DNA from: JBNNGK01 sp050268245
GTDB lineage: Bacteria; Pseudomonadota; Gammaproteobacteria; Enterobacterales; Enterobacteriaceae
Length of the DNA stretch: 64,000 nucleotides
Direction of reading: 5' to 3'
Assembly (NCBI RefSeq): GCF_050268245.1
Contig: NZ_JBNNGK010000008.1
Coordinates: 124,001-188,000 of the forward strand
Position numbers and translations under genes: made by a program. This document shows positions 25,473 to 34,413 of this stretch, piece by piece. The notes beneath the pieces are model-generated. The model was not told where the DNA came from and ran no database searches. It was given only the letters and a program-made list of their open reading frames with translations. How positions within the stretch are numbered: the first letter of the stretch is position 1; each line of letters starts with the position of its first letter.

Positions 25473-27124
25473 TGTTGTGCCCCCTCAGCCGTTTCACGGT
25501 ATACCCCGGCAAACGACGCATTACCAAACGGGCTCAGTACCAGCCCTTTAATATCGTATCGATAGGCCTGTAAGCGCAACGATGACGCCAGTGGTAAAAC
25601 GGGTAGCTGTTGTTCGAGAATTTTTTGTGCCTTTTGGTAGTGTTCGATACGTTGCGAAAGCTGCTGAGAAAGCAGGGCATTTTGCAACACGTCGTCAAAG
25701 CCTGGGTCGCACCAGTGAGCATAGTTGGTTTGCGAGCGGATTGCTGCGCAGCTCAGCAGTGGGCGGAAGAAGCTATCGGGATCGTTACTGTCGGTAGACC
25801 AACCAGTTAGCGTGAGATCGTGGTTCATTTCCATCAACCGTGCTTCTTGGAACCGCCCCTCTACGGGTACGATAGTCACGTTCACGCCGACCTGGCCCAA
25901 GTCGGCTTGAATCAGTTCGGCCGTTTTCAGCGGGCTAGGGTTGTAAGACTGTGAAGCGGTCGGCACCCATAGCTTGAGGCTCAGATTTTCAATACCAGCC
26001 TCTTTTAACATTTGCCGTGATTTTGCCGGATTGTATTCCGTGACGTGGGCGTCATTGTCGTAGGCCCAAGAGGCGCGAGGCAAAATTGAGGCGGCGGTTT
26101 CAGCCGTGCCATAGTATATCGACTGCATCAAACGCTGGTTGTTGATCGCCAGCGAAATAGCCTGCCGTACTTTTAACTCATTGAACGGCGGCTTGCGCGT
26201 ATTAAACGCCAAATAGGCAATGTTCATGCCCGGCCGCAACGTCAGACGCAAACGCGGATCATCGCGTAAGATCGATAACTGGCTAGCGGCCGGATAGGCC
26301 AACACATCACATTCACCGGTCAACAACTTCGAGAGACGGCCGGTGCCACCGGCACCCATGTCGATCACCACCTGTGACATTCGTGGAGTACCTTTCCAGT
26401 AGGCATCGTTGCGCGCCAGCCGGATATATTGCCCGGAGCGGTACTCATTGAGCATGAACGGACCGGTTCCTACCGGTTCACGATCGATCATTTCCTGATC
26501 GCCTGCTTTAGTCAGATTATCCGCGTATTCAGCTGATAATACCGGCGCATAGTGCGTCGCAAGGTGCCATAGGAAGGACGCATCGGGCGACTGCAAGCGT
26601 ATTTCGACGGTGTGAGCATCGAGTTTTTTCACGCTTTGTACGGCATCGCCAAATTGCAGACTGTCGAAATAGGGATATTCGCCGCCGTTAATGTCGTGGT
26701 ACGGATGACGTTGATTAAATACCCGCTGGAAGCTAAACACCACATCATCCGCGTTCATTCGCCGCGTGGGTTTGAACCAATCGGTGGTTTGGAATGGCAC
26801 ATCTTTTCGCAGGTGAAAACGGTAGGTTGCGCCGTTATCCAGCACTTCCCAGCGTTGTGCCAGTTCGGGAATGAGCCGATAAGTATAGGGATCGACATCC
26901 AACAAACGGTCATACAGTTGCGCAGACAGCGTATCGATCGTCAGCCCGCTACTGGCCATTTGCGGATTAAACGTATTCAGTATGCCGTTGACACAGTAAA
27001 CAAAACCGCTTTGCCGTACGTCGGGCAGAGCGGTTGCAGCAGTGGTCGTTGGCAACGGCGACGCAGCCGCGATGGCTGAGCCGGTAAAGCACAACGACAG
27101 TATCCAAATTGAAAAACCACGCAT
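25469..27124 (-). CDS. sapA: SapA, periplasmic peptide-binding protein
   Basis: 551-aa SBP family 5 protein, first gene of sapABCDF. The signal peptide is MRGFSIWILSLCFTGSAIAA with cleavage near AIA-AAS. Mature features are SGFVYCVNGILNTFNPQ, the family motif WEVLDNGATYRFHLRKDVPF (20 residues) and a C-terminal domain very like E. coli SapA. The operon takes up host antimicrobial peptides in some pathogens. It is divergent from folE2; their starts are 216 bp apart. Confidence 0.96.
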   Translation of the reverse strand: MRGFSIWILSLCFTGSAIAAASPLPTTTAATALPDVRQSGFVYCVNGILNTFNPQMASSGLTIDTLSAQLYDRLLDVDPYTYRLIPELAQRWEVLDNGATYRFHLRKDVPFQTTDWFKPTRRMNADDVVFSFQRVFNQRHPYHDINGGEYPYFDSLQFGDAVQSVKKLDAHTVEIRLQSPDASFLWHLATHYAPVLSAEYADNLTKAGDQEMIDREPVGTGPFMLNEYRSGQYIRLARNDAYWKGTPRMSQVVIDMGAGGTGRLSKLLTGECDVLAYPAASQLSILRDDPRLRLTLRPGMNIAYLAFNTRKPPFNELKVRQAISLAINNQRLMQSIYYGTAETAASILPRASWAYDNDAHVTEYNPAKSRQMLKEAGIENLSLKLWVPTASQSYNPSPLKTAELIQADLGQVGVNVTIVPVEGRFQEARLMEMNHDLTLTGWSTDSNDPDSFFRPLLSCAAIRSQTNYAHWCDPGFDDVLQNALLSQQLSQRIEHYQKAQKILEQQLPVLPLASSLRLQAYRYDIKGLVLSPFGNASFAGVYRETAEGAQQ

Positions 27125-27267
27125 AGAAACTTCATGGGTTAATAAGCAATAGCGCTAGTGTACCGCACTCTGGCGAACTGCCCAATTCCTTGCGTATAAA
27201 GGCGGTATTTTCTGCAGGTTGATTGAGCAATCCGCGAGAAATGATACGGGGTTATCATAAAAAACTA

Positions 27268-27293
27268 ATTTGTTATGTTATAACATAACAAAT
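27268..27293. promoter_or_regulatory. Zur-binding palindrome upstream of folE2
   Basis: A perfect 26-bp palindrome centred between 27280 and 27281; each arm reads ATTTGTTATGTTA from outside to centre. It resembles the enterobacterial Zur consensus (TGTTAT ... ATAACA cores) and lies 48 bp before the folE2 ATG. Zinc-dependent repression of folE2 clusters by Zur is well established in other bacteria; the site here is read from sequence. Confidence 0.85.
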
Positions 27294-27340
27294 ATATGTT
27301 AACGTTTCCTCATCAGTCATCAATGTGAGTCAGGGGATAT

Positions 27341-28270
27341 ATGGAAAATGCAGTCATGTTCACCGCTCAATCATTGCCAGATGCGCAAGCTTGGCAGGAT
27401 GAGATGGGCGAAATTGCTATTGATTGGGTTGGCATGCAAGAGATTGCGTTGCCGCTGGAATTGGCGGGACGACCGCTGATGGCGAGAGTCAGCGCGGGTA
27501 TCAATTTATGTGCGAGCAGTAACGGCAAGCGTGGTATCCATATGTCGCGTCTTTATCTGGCGTTAGATGCGTTGACACAGGGGGAGTTGACTCCGCAACG
27601 CATCGCCGCAACGCTGAGTGAGTTTATCCGTTCACAACCAGAGCACAGTGACCGTGCGCAATTAACCATTACGGGAGAACTGTTACTGTCAAGATCGGCA
27701 TTGATCAGCCCGCAACGTGGCTGGAAAAGTTACCCGCTGCGTATTGATGCGGAGCTTGGGGCGTCTCTGACGTTGAGGTTTAAGGTTGGCGTGCCGTATT
27801 CATCAACCTGTCCAAGTTCTGCCGCATTGAGCCGTCAAGCGGCGCAGCAGCAATTTCAACTGGATTTTGAAGCAGAGTCGCCAGCGGTGGAACGTCAACA
27901 CGTGTTGGCCTGGTTAGGCACCGATGGCATGCCAGCGACACCGCACAGCCAGCGCAGTTGGGCGTGGGTGACGGTAGAACTTGCGCATGGGGAACAAAGC
28001 TTCCCGGTGATCGCCCTGATTGATCGTATTGAACACGCGCTTGCAACGCCAGTGCAGACCTTGGTCAAACGGCAGGATGAACAAGCGTTCGCTTTGGCTA
28101 ATGGTCATAACTTGATGTTTTGCGAAGATGCGGTGCGCCGGTTGTTTATTGCGTTGCGCAATTCTTGTCGTTATCGCGCTTTCAGCCTAGAAGTAGAACA
28201 CCAAGAAAGCCTGCACGCCCATAACGCGGTCGCGAAGATGAAGTGGCGGGAGGGCAAGCATGCTGCGTAA
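27341..28270 (+). CDS. folE2: GTP cyclohydrolase FolE2 (type IB)
   Basis: 309-aa zinc-independent alternative to FolE that makes dihydroneopterin triphosphate from GTP for folate synthesis when zinc is scarce. The active-site cysteine is C157 in VPYSSTCPSSAALSR, and an N-terminal SAGINLCASSNGKRGIHMSR block matches the family core. It sits behind a Zur palindrome and overlaps the next gene by 11 bp. E. coli has no folE2. The exact start is uncertain by a few codons: an internal ATG at codon 6 is also possible. Confidence 0.92.
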   Translation: MENAVMFTAQSLPDAQAWQDEMGEIAIDWVGMQEIALPLELAGRPLMARVSAGINLCASSNGKRGIHMSRLYLALDALTQGELTPQRIAATLSEFIRSQPEHSDRAQLTITGELLLSRSALISPQRGWKSYPLRIDAELGASLTLRFKVGVPYSSTCPSSAALSRQAAQQQFQLDFEAESPAVERQHVLAWLGTDGMPATPHSQRSWAWVTVELAHGEQSFPVIALIDRIEHALATPVQTLVKRQDEQAFALANGHNLMFCEDAVRRLFIALRNSCRYRAFSLEVEHQESLHAHNAVAKMKWREGKHAA

Positions 28271-28820
28271 AAACCCCAGCGGTCATATGCCGCAAGTTTC
28301 GTCTAAAGCGTATATCGACCCGACTGCCATTGTCTGCGGCCGGGTGATTATTGGCGATTTTGTCTACGTGGGGCCGTATGCGGTGATCCGCGCCGATGAG
28401 GTCAACCTGCAAGGGGAAATGGAACCGATCGTCATTGGCGCACATTCTAATATTCAAGATGGCGTCGTGATTCATTCTAAAAGTGGGGCGGCAGTGACCA
28501 TCGGCAGTTTCAGCTCAATCGCCCACCGAGCCATCGTGCATGGTCCGTGCCGTATCGATGATCGGGTATTTATTGGTTTTAACAGCGTGCTGTTTAACTG
28601 CCATGTACGCACGGGCTGTGTCGTACGTTACAACGCGGTGGTGGATGGTGTAACGCTACCGGAAAACTTGTACATCCCTTCCACGGAACGCGTCGGTGCT
28701 GACAGTGATTTATCACGTTACGCGCAGGTCGACCGCGATGCGTTGCAATTTTCCGAAGACGTAGCCAGCACCAATATTGAACTGGTACGCGGCTATCAGG
28801 CATTACGAAATGAATTTTGA
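28260..28820 (+). CDS. Gamma-carbonic-anhydrase-like hexapeptide-repeat protein
   Basis: 186-aa left-handed beta-helix protein of the gamma-carbonic anhydrase group. Hexapeptide repeats run from ~residue 20 to 140 (e.g. IDPTAIVCGRVIIGDFVYVG, 20 residues). Candidate metal histidines appear in VVIHSK, SIAHRA and IVHGP. Paralogous gamma-CAs often accompany Zur-regulated folE2 and COG0523 genes as zinc-sparing or metal-flexible replacements. Here it overlaps folE2 and shares its Zur-type promoter. Whether it hydrates CO2 cannot be read from the sequence. Confidence 0.88.
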   Translation: MLRKNPSGHMPQVSSKAYIDPTAIVCGRVIIGDFVYVGPYAVIRADEVNLQGEMEPIVIGAHSNIQDGVVIHSKSGAAVTIGSFSSIAHRAIVHGPCRIDDRVFIGFNSVLFNCHVRTGCVVRYNAVVDGVTLPENLYIPSTERVGADSDLSRYAQVDRDALQFSEDVASTNIELVRGYQALRNEF

Positions 28821-28827
28821 CGAGGTA

Positions 28828-28908
28828 ATGAGGCAACCACTTCCTGTTACAGTATCTTCCGGTTTTCTTGGTACCGGCAAAACGACGGTGCTGAGTCAGA
28901 TCGGTTAA
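28828..28908 (+). pseudogene. Remnant of a COG0523 (zinc-related G3E) GTPase gene
   Basis: An ATG 7 bp after the gamma-CA stop, preceded by GAGGT, opens a 26-codon frame reading PVTVSSGFLGTGKTTVLSQI and then a stop. SGFLGxGKTT is the Walker A signature at the extreme N-terminus of COG0523 GTPases such as ZigA/YciC. Just past the stop the frame still reads REDM, as in intact homologues, then a second stop. The remaining ~300-400 codons are absent: pspF ends at 28997. This is a truncated, decayed gene. Confidence 0.8.
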
Positions 28909-28996
28909 CGCGAAGATATGTAACCGATGGGCCTAAGTCGCAGCCACTTCGTATCGGGTGCAGGGTGGCTGCTAAAACGTGCGCATGTTGCGGTCT

Positions 28997-30007
28997 TTAT
29001 TCCTCCTCTGACGACGCCGAGTGCAACAGTGGGTATTTTTTCAACATGCCGCGCAGTTGGTGATAGGTTAACCCCAGTAGATCCGCCGCTTTGCGCTGAT
29101 TAAAGCGAGCTTGTTTCAGCGCCATGGTTATCAGTTGTTTTTCTTGTTCACTTTGCCAATGTTTAAAATCGACCGGTAGCGTCGGTAGCGCCGTGTCTTG
29201 ATGATCGATGATCGCATGTCGCGGTTGGGCGGTATGCGGTGCGAACGGGTTAATGATGATCTCATCCAGCGCGCTGTTGCTGGTTCCGTGGCGATAGACT
29301 GAACGTTCAACCACGTTTTTTAACTCGCGCACGTTGCCGGGCCAGGCATAACCGAGCAGCGTTTCGCGCGCGTGTTCGGTAAAGCCGGGAAATAACGGCA
29401 GCGACAACTCACGGCACATCTGGATGGCGAAATGTTCGGCCAATAGCATGATGTCCTGCTGGCGTTGGCGTAATGGCGGCAGTTGCACGACATCAAAGGC
29501 CAAGCGGTCGAGCAGGTCGGCGCGGAATTTGCCTGCCGCTGCCAGAGCGGGTAAATCATCATTGGTGGCGCACACTAATCTGACATCCACCTGTAACGGC
29601 TGGCTGCCGCCGACGCGTTCCAGATGGCCGTATTCAATCACGCGAAGCAGTTTTTCCTGCACCAGCATGGGGGCGGTTGCCAGTTCATCCAGAAAAAGCG
29701 TGCCGCCATCGGCGCGTTCAAAACGTCCAAGATGGCGCTTCTGCGCGCCAGTAAATGCGCCCGCTTCATGACCAAAGAGTTCGGAATCCAGTAAGTTTTC
29801 ATTCAGCGCCGCACAGTTAAGCGAAATAAACGGCCCTTGCCAACGGTTGGAGAGATAGTGCAAACGGTGGGCGATCAGTTCCTTACCGGTGCCACGCTCA
29901 CCGATCACCAACACCGGTTTATTCAATTTGGCCAGCTGTGAAACTTGTTCCAGTACTTCTATAAAGGCATTTGCTTCGCCTAATAGGTTTTCAATCTGCT
30001 CGCTCAT
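28997..30007 (-). CDS. pspF: PspF, sigma-54 enhancer-binding activator of the psp operon
   Basis: 336-aa AAA+ activator that drives pspA transcription under inner-membrane stress; PspA inhibits it by direct binding. Walker A GERGTGKE, the sigma-54 contact loop GAFTGA, Walker B-type GGTLFLDELA and a C-terminal Fis-type helix-turn-helix (NQRKAADLLGLTYHQLRG) are present; no N-terminal receiver domain, as expected. The ATG at 30007 matches E. coli; the longer frame to 30022 is unnecessary. Divergent from pspA, with a sigma-54 promoter between. Confidence 0.96.
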   Translation of the reverse strand: MSEQIENLLGEANAFIEVLEQVSQLAKLNKPVLVIGERGTGKELIAHRLHYLSNRWQGPFISLNCAALNENLLDSELFGHEAGAFTGAQKRHLGRFERADGGTLFLDELATAPMLVQEKLLRVIEYGHLERVGGSQPLQVDVRLVCATNDDLPALAAAGKFRADLLDRLAFDVVQLPPLRQRQQDIMLLAEHFAIQMCRELSLPLFPGFTEHARETLLGYAWPGNVRELKNVVERSVYRHGTSNSALDEIIINPFAPHTAQPRHAIIDHQDTALPTLPVDFKHWQSEQEKQLITMALKQARFNQRKAADLLGLTYHQLRGMLKKYPLLHSASSEEE

Positions 30008-30103
30008 GATGAAATTCGCCAATGTTTGGTGAAAATAATCACTTTACAGGATGGTGGCGCAGAGTCAAAAATAAAATATCTATATATTTCAAATGAATAA
30101 AAG

Positions 30104-30120
30104 TTGGCACGTGTTTTGAT
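30104..30120 (+). promoter_or_regulatory. Sigma-54 (-24/-12) promoter of pspA
   Basis: TTGGCAC-GTGTT-TTGAT: the -24 GG (30106-30107) and the -12 position (30118-30119) have the required 10-bp spacing. The -24 half is consensus; the -12 dinucleotide is GA instead of GC. It lies 71 bp before the pspA ATG, next to pspF. Confidence 0.8.
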
Positions 30121-30191
30121 AAGAGTTAGGGGTAATCAGTATCCCCCAACATGGCGCTAGAGACGCCGTTAAGACTAAGAGGAAGTGAATT

Positions 30192-30857
30192 ATGGGTATT
30201 TTTTCTCGTTTTGCTGACATTGTGAACGCCAACATCAACACCTTGTTAGACAAGGCTGAAGATCCGCAGAAATTAGTGCGGTTGATGATTCAAGAGATGG
30301 AGGACACGCTGGTGGAAGTGCGTTCAACGTCAGCGCGGGCACTGGCGGAGAAAAAACAACTGTTACGTCGTATTGAACAGGGTGAAACGCAACTCAACGA
30401 CTGGCAGGAAAAAGCGGAACTGGCGTTGCGTAAAGACAAAGAAGATTTGACGCGAGCTGCATTGATAGAGAAACAAAAAGTCTCTGATCTGATCGCGACG
30501 CTGACGCAGGAAGTCGCCACCGTTGAGGAAACGCTGTCACGCATGAAAAGTGAAATCGGCGAGTTGGAGAATAAACTGACCGAAACGCGCGCGCGCCAGC
30601 AAGCATTAACGCTGCGTCATCAGGCAGCATCGTCTTCACGCGATGTGCGCCGTCAACTGGATAGTGGCAAACTGGATGAGGCGATGGCGCGTTTCGAACA
30701 ATTTGAACGCCGTATCGACCACATGGAAGCGGAAGCTGAGAGCATCAGCATCGGCAAAAAGAAGTCTTTGGATCAAGAATTTGCCGAGTTAAAAGCGGAT
30801 GACGCAATTAGCGAGCAACTCGCGGCGCTGAAAGCCAAAATGAACCGCTCAGAGTAA
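30192..30857 (+). CDS. pspA: PspA, phage shock protein A
   Basis: 221-aa coiled-coil protein of the PspA/IM30 (ESCRT-III-like) family. It binds PspF at rest and, under membrane stress, binds the inner membrane and stabilises it. The N-terminal amphipathic helix MGIFSRFADIVNANIN is followed by nearly continuous heptad-rich helices to the end. Length and sequence match E. coli PspA (222 aa). First gene of pspABCD under the sigma-54 promoter. Confidence 0.97.
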   Translation: MGIFSRFADIVNANINTLLDKAEDPQKLVRLMIQEMEDTLVEVRSTSARALAEKKQLLRRIEQGETQLNDWQEKAELALRKDKEDLTRAALIEKQKVSDLIATLTQEVATVEETLSRMKSEIGELENKLTETRARQQALTLRHQAASSSRDVRRQLDSGKLDEAMARFEQFERRIDHMEAEAESISIGKKKSLDQEFAELKADDAISEQLAALKAKMNRSE

Positions 30858-30918
30858 TGCCGCTGAGGCCGTCTCAATGGCGGCCGTATCTTAAAAGATA
30901 AAGTAAGAAGGAAAAGAA

Positions 30919-31146
30919 ATGAGTGCGTTACTACTTGCCATCCCGTTGACAATTTTTGTTTTGTTTGTCGCACCGATATGGCTTTGGCTGCATTACAGCA
31001 ATCGGCAGCAAAGCGGCATTCAACTTAGCCATCAGGAGATGCGGCGTTTGGCGCAGCTTACCGAAGAGGCGAAAAGCATGCGTGAACGTATTCAGGCCTT
31101 AGAAGAGATCCTGGATGCGGAACACCCTAACTGGAGACAGTCTTGA
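30919..31146 (+). CDS. pspB: PspB, phage shock protein B
   Basis: 75-aa inner-membrane protein that, with PspC, senses membrane stress and recruits PspA. One N-terminal membrane helix (LLLAIPLTIFVLFVAPIWLW, 20 residues) is followed by a cytoplasmic leucine-zipper-like helix (MRRLAQLTEEAKSMRERIQA, 20 residues). It overlaps pspC by 4 bp. Start preceded by AAGGAAAAG. Confidence 0.96.
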   Translation: MSALLLAIPLTIFVLFVAPIWLWLHYSNRQQSGIQLSHQEMRRLAQLTEEAKSMRERIQALEEILDAEHPNWRQS

Positions 31147-31505
31147 TGAATCACACTTTGGGCAGCAAAAAACTGTATCGTGTTCCCGACGAAGGGAGGG
31201 TGAAAGGGGTGTGCGCTGGGCTGGCCCATTATTTCGATGTGCCGGTGCGTTTAATCCGCGTTATCGTCATACTTTCGATGATTTTTGGACTGTTTTTCCT
31301 GACGGTTGTCGCCTATTTTGTGCTGGCGTTTGCGCTGGAAGAAGCGCCATCTAGCCATTTTGCTGGCGAACATCAACCTACACCGCGTCAGTTGCTCGAT
31401 CAGTTGGAATATGAACTGGGCAGCGGTGAGCAACAGTTACGGCGGGTTGAGCGTTATGTGACCTCTGATACGTTTGGCGTACAAAGCCGATTCCGCAAAC
31501 TTTAA
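31143..31505 (+). CDS. pspC: PspC, phage shock protein C
   Basis: 120-aa PspC-domain membrane protein, positive regulator of the psp response and partner of PspB. The N-terminal motif KKLYRVPDEGRVKGVCAGLA (20 residues) precedes a membrane helix around residues 42-65 and a cytoplasmic/periplasmic helical tail. ATGA overlap with pspB indicates coupling. Length agrees with E. coli PspC (119 aa). Confidence 0.96.
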   Translation: MMNHTLGSKKLYRVPDEGRVKGVCAGLAHYFDVPVRLIRVIVILSMIFGLFFLTVVAYFVLAFALEEAPSSHFAGEHQPTPRQLLDQLEYELGSGEQQLRRVERYVTSDTFGVQSRFRKL

Positions 31506-31596
31506 CGCCCTTGGCGATGATGCGCGACCTGTGTGTCACGCAGGTCGAACAGGGGGCCTGCTTATCCCTGCGTCATTTTGCTGGAGGATATCTCTG

Positions 31597-31839
31597 ATGA
31601 ACACGCCGCATGCTGTTAATGGCGAAAAATTCGCCACATTTAAACGAGGAGCCGGTGCAATGTTGAAGACATTGTCTAAAGTCATCATCATAGCGTTAAT
31701 GAGTTACGGACCGGTGGGGGCGACATCATGGTTGCTGAAAACCGTCAGTCGTAAACCGGTTCGCTTGGTGCTGGCGATGGTGCTGGAGCCGATATTCCGC
31801 AAAGGGTTAACGAAATTATTTGGGCGTTATGCTCGCTAG
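31597..31839 (+). CDS. pspD: PspD, phage shock protein D
   Basis: 80-aa peripheral inner-membrane protein of unknown exact role, fourth gene of the psp operon. The region from LKTLSKVIIIALMSYGPVG to EPIFRKGLTKLFGRYAR resembles E. coli PspD (73 aa). I start at 31597, where GGAGG lies upstream; the longer frame back to 31474 overlaps pspC. A shorter start at the internal ATG (codon 22) cannot be excluded. Confidence 0.85.
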   Translation: MNTPHAVNGEKFATFKRGAGAMLKTLSKVIIIALMSYGPVGATSWLLKTVSRKPVRLVLAMVLEPIFRKGLTKLFGRYAR

Positions 31840-31957
31840 ATGGCACCATGCAGTAAGGGCGACCCCTCAAAAGCGTGGCGAAGTCACTGACTAAGATAAA
31901 GCGTAAAATCGACATCGCTGCGGTTTGAACTTAAAGGTTTCTACGCCAAGGAGAAGA

Positions 31958-33355
31958 ATGAAACGACTGCAAAATGAGCTTACCTCGCTGGTCAATCGCG
32001 GGATGGATCGCCACCTGCGGCTTGCCGTAACCGGCCTAAGCCGCAGCGGTAAAACGGCCTTCATCACTGCCTTCGTTAATCAATTACTGCATGTTCACAG
32101 CGGCGCACGTATGCCGCTGTTTTCGCCGGTGCGTGAGGAGCGATTGCTAGGTGTAAAACGCATTCCGCAGCGCGATCTGGGCATTTCGCGTTTTACTTAT
32201 GATGAAGGGTTAGCGCAGTTATACGGCATACCGCCGAGCTGGCCGACCCCAACGCGTGGTGTCAGTGAGATTCGTCTGGCACTGCGTTACCGCTCTAATG
32301 ATTCGCTGCTGCGCCATTTTAAAGACACCTCCACGCTGTATCTGGAAATCGTCGATTATCCGGGGGAATGGCTGCTGGATTTGCCGATGCTTGAGCAGGA
32401 TTATCTGGCCTGGTCGCGGCAAATGGCTGGATTATTGCAAGGTGACCGCGCCGAATGGGCAAGACCGTGGCTGGCGTTATGCAAAACGCTGGACCCCTTA
32501 GCGCCTGCCGATGAGAACAAACTGGCAGCGATTGCGCAGGCTTATACCGATTATCTGCTGCGTTGCAAAGCGGAAGGGCTGCACTTTATTCAACCGGGGC
32601 GATTTGTCTTGCCGGGGGATATGGCTGGTGCGCCAGCGTTGCAGTTTTTCCCGTGGCCGAATATAGATACCTCCAGTGAAGCCAAACTGGCTCAGGCCGA
32701 TAAGCAGACGAACGTTGGCATGCTGCGCGCGCGTTTCAATTATTATTGCCAATCCATTGTCAAAAATTTCTACAAAGAACACTTTGTCCGCTTTGATCGC
32801 CAGATCGTTTTGGTGGATTGTTTACAGCCGCTTAACAGTGGGCCGCAGGCTTTTAATGATATGCGGCTGGCGCTCACCCAATTAATGCAAAGTTTCCACT
32901 ATGGAAAGCGCACGCTGATCCGTCGTTTGTTTTCACCGACCATCGATAAACTGATGTTCGCCGCCACCAAGGCTGACCACATTACTGCCGATCAGCACGC
33001 CAATCTGGTTTCCCTGTTACAACAATTGGTGCAGGAAGCGTGGCAAAATGCCGCCTTTGAAGGCATCAGTATGGATTGTGTCGGGCTAGCCTCTGTGCAG
33101 GCGACAGAAAGCGGGATGGTTGATCATCAAGGGCAACGGATACCTGCTTTAAAGGGCAATCGACTGGATGATGGTGCACCGTTAACGGTATTCCCCGGTG
33201 AAGTGCCTTCGCGGTTACCCGGTTCGGCGTTCTGGCAGAATCATGGGTTTCATTTTGATCAGTTTCGCCCGCAGTTGATGAGCGTGGATAGCCCGTTACC
33301 GCATATTAGATTAGACGCGGTAATGGAGTTCTTATTGGGAGATAAATTGCGATGA
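31958..33355 (+). CDS. ycjX: YcjX, P-loop stress protein
   Basis: 465-aa DUF463 protein, same length as E. coli YcjX, with a dynamin/GTPase-like P-loop GLSRSGKTAF at residues ~25-34. Member of the Psp regulon in E. coli; the cellular role is not defined. Conserved blocks include EIVDYPGEWLLDLPML and GLASVQAT. The start at 31958 follows AAGGAGAAG; an in-frame upstream start at 31925 lacks such support. ycjF overlaps its end by 4 bp. Confidence 0.96.
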   Translation: MKRLQNELTSLVNRGMDRHLRLAVTGLSRSGKTAFITAFVNQLLHVHSGARMPLFSPVREERLLGVKRIPQRDLGISRFTYDEGLAQLYGIPPSWPTPTRGVSEIRLALRYRSNDSLLRHFKDTSTLYLEIVDYPGEWLLDLPMLEQDYLAWSRQMAGLLQGDRAEWARPWLALCKTLDPLAPADENKLAAIAQAYTDYLLRCKAEGLHFIQPGRFVLPGDMAGAPALQFFPWPNIDTSSEAKLAQADKQTNVGMLRARFNYYCQSIVKNFYKEHFVRFDRQIVLVDCLQPLNSGPQAFNDMRLALTQLMQSFHYGKRTLIRRLFSPTIDKLMFAATKADHITADQHANLVSLLQQLVQEAWQNAAFEGISMDCVGLASVQATESGMVDHQGQRIPALKGNRLDDGAPLTVFPGEVPSRLPGSAFWQNHGFHFDQFRPQLMSVDSPLPHIRLDAVMEFLLGDKLR

Positions 33356-34413
33356 GCGAACCATTAAAACCGCGTATTGATTTTGAACAGCCGCTGCAAC
33401 CGCCGCAAGAACCGCTATTACGGGCCGGCATGACGTTTGACGAGCGGCAGGCGGAAAATTTCTTTCCGGCAGCGCCTGAGTTGGATCAAGAAGAGGAAGA
33501 AGGGCGCGCCGAAGGGATCGTTAACGCGGCATTGAAACCTAAACGCAGCCTGTGGCGAAAAATGGTGACGGCCGGTCTGACGCTGTTTGGCGTCAGCGTG
33601 GTGGCGCAAGGTGTGCAGTGGGTACATAACGCGTGGCTGCAACAGGACTGGATTGCACTGGGTGGCGGCGTCGCTGGTGGGTTAATCGTTTGTGCTGGCG
33701 TGGGATCGGTGGTGACGGAGTGGCGTCGCCTGTATCGTCTGCGCCAACGGGCCGAAGAGCGTGATGTGGCGCGAGAACTGTTGCACAGTCACGGACTGGG
33801 TCAGGGGCGTGATTTTTGCGAGAAGCTGGCCCGACAGGCCGGTTTAGATAACGGGCATCCGGCGTTACAACGTTGGCAGGCATCGCTGCATGAAACGCAA
33901 AATGATCGTGAAGTGGTGGCGCTGTATGCCAAGCTGGTACAGCCGGTATTAGATAATCAGGCTCGCCGTGAAATCAGTCGCTCTGCGGCGGAGTCCACGC
34001 TGATGATCGCCGTCAGCCCGTTGGCGTTGGTGGATATGGCATTCATCGCTTGGCGTAACATTCGGTTGATTAACCGCATTGCGGCACTGTACGGTATTGA
34101 GTTGGGTTACTTCAGCCGTCTACGTCTATTCCGGCTGGTGTTGCTTAATATTGCTTTCGCCGGTGCGTCTGAATTGGTGCGCGAGGTGGGGATGGATTGG
34201 ATGTCGCAGGATTTGGCGGCCCGCCTGTCGACCCGAGCCGCGCAGGGGATTGGCGCAGGGTTGTTGACGGCGCGCCTGGGGATCAAAGCCATGGAGCTGT
34301 GCCGTCCGCTGCCGTGGCTGGAGGGCGATAAACCCAAATTGGGTGATTTTCGCGGCCAGTTAGTGAGTCAACTGAAAGAAACCATGAAAAAAAGCGAGAA
34401 AAAAGACAAATAG
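33352..34413 (+). CDS. ycjF: YcjF, DUF697 inner-membrane protein
   Basis: 353-aa protein, same length as E. coli YcjF, with an acidic soluble N-terminus, two membrane helices at about residues 72-90 and 100-120 (LFGVSVVAQGVQWVHN; LGGGVAGGLIVCAGVG) and a C-terminal DUF697-type domain containing a further hydrophobic stretch. Translationally coupled to ycjX by an ATGA overlap. Function unknown; Psp-associated by neighbourhood. Confidence 0.94.
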   Translation: MSEPLKPRIDFEQPLQPPQEPLLRAGMTFDERQAENFFPAAPELDQEEEEGRAEGIVNAALKPKRSLWRKMVTAGLTLFGVSVVAQGVQWVHNAWLQQDWIALGGGVAGGLIVCAGVGSVVTEWRRLYRLRQRAEERDVARELLHSHGLGQGRDFCEKLARQAGLDNGHPALQRWQASLHETQNDREVVALYAKLVQPVLDNQARREISRSAAESTLMIAVSPLALVDMAFIAWRNIRLINRIAALYGIELGYFSRLRLFRLVLLNIAFAGASELVREVGMDWMSQDLAARLSTRAAQGIGAGLLTARLGIKAMELCRPLPWLEGDKPKLGDFRGQLVSQLKETMKKSEKKDK

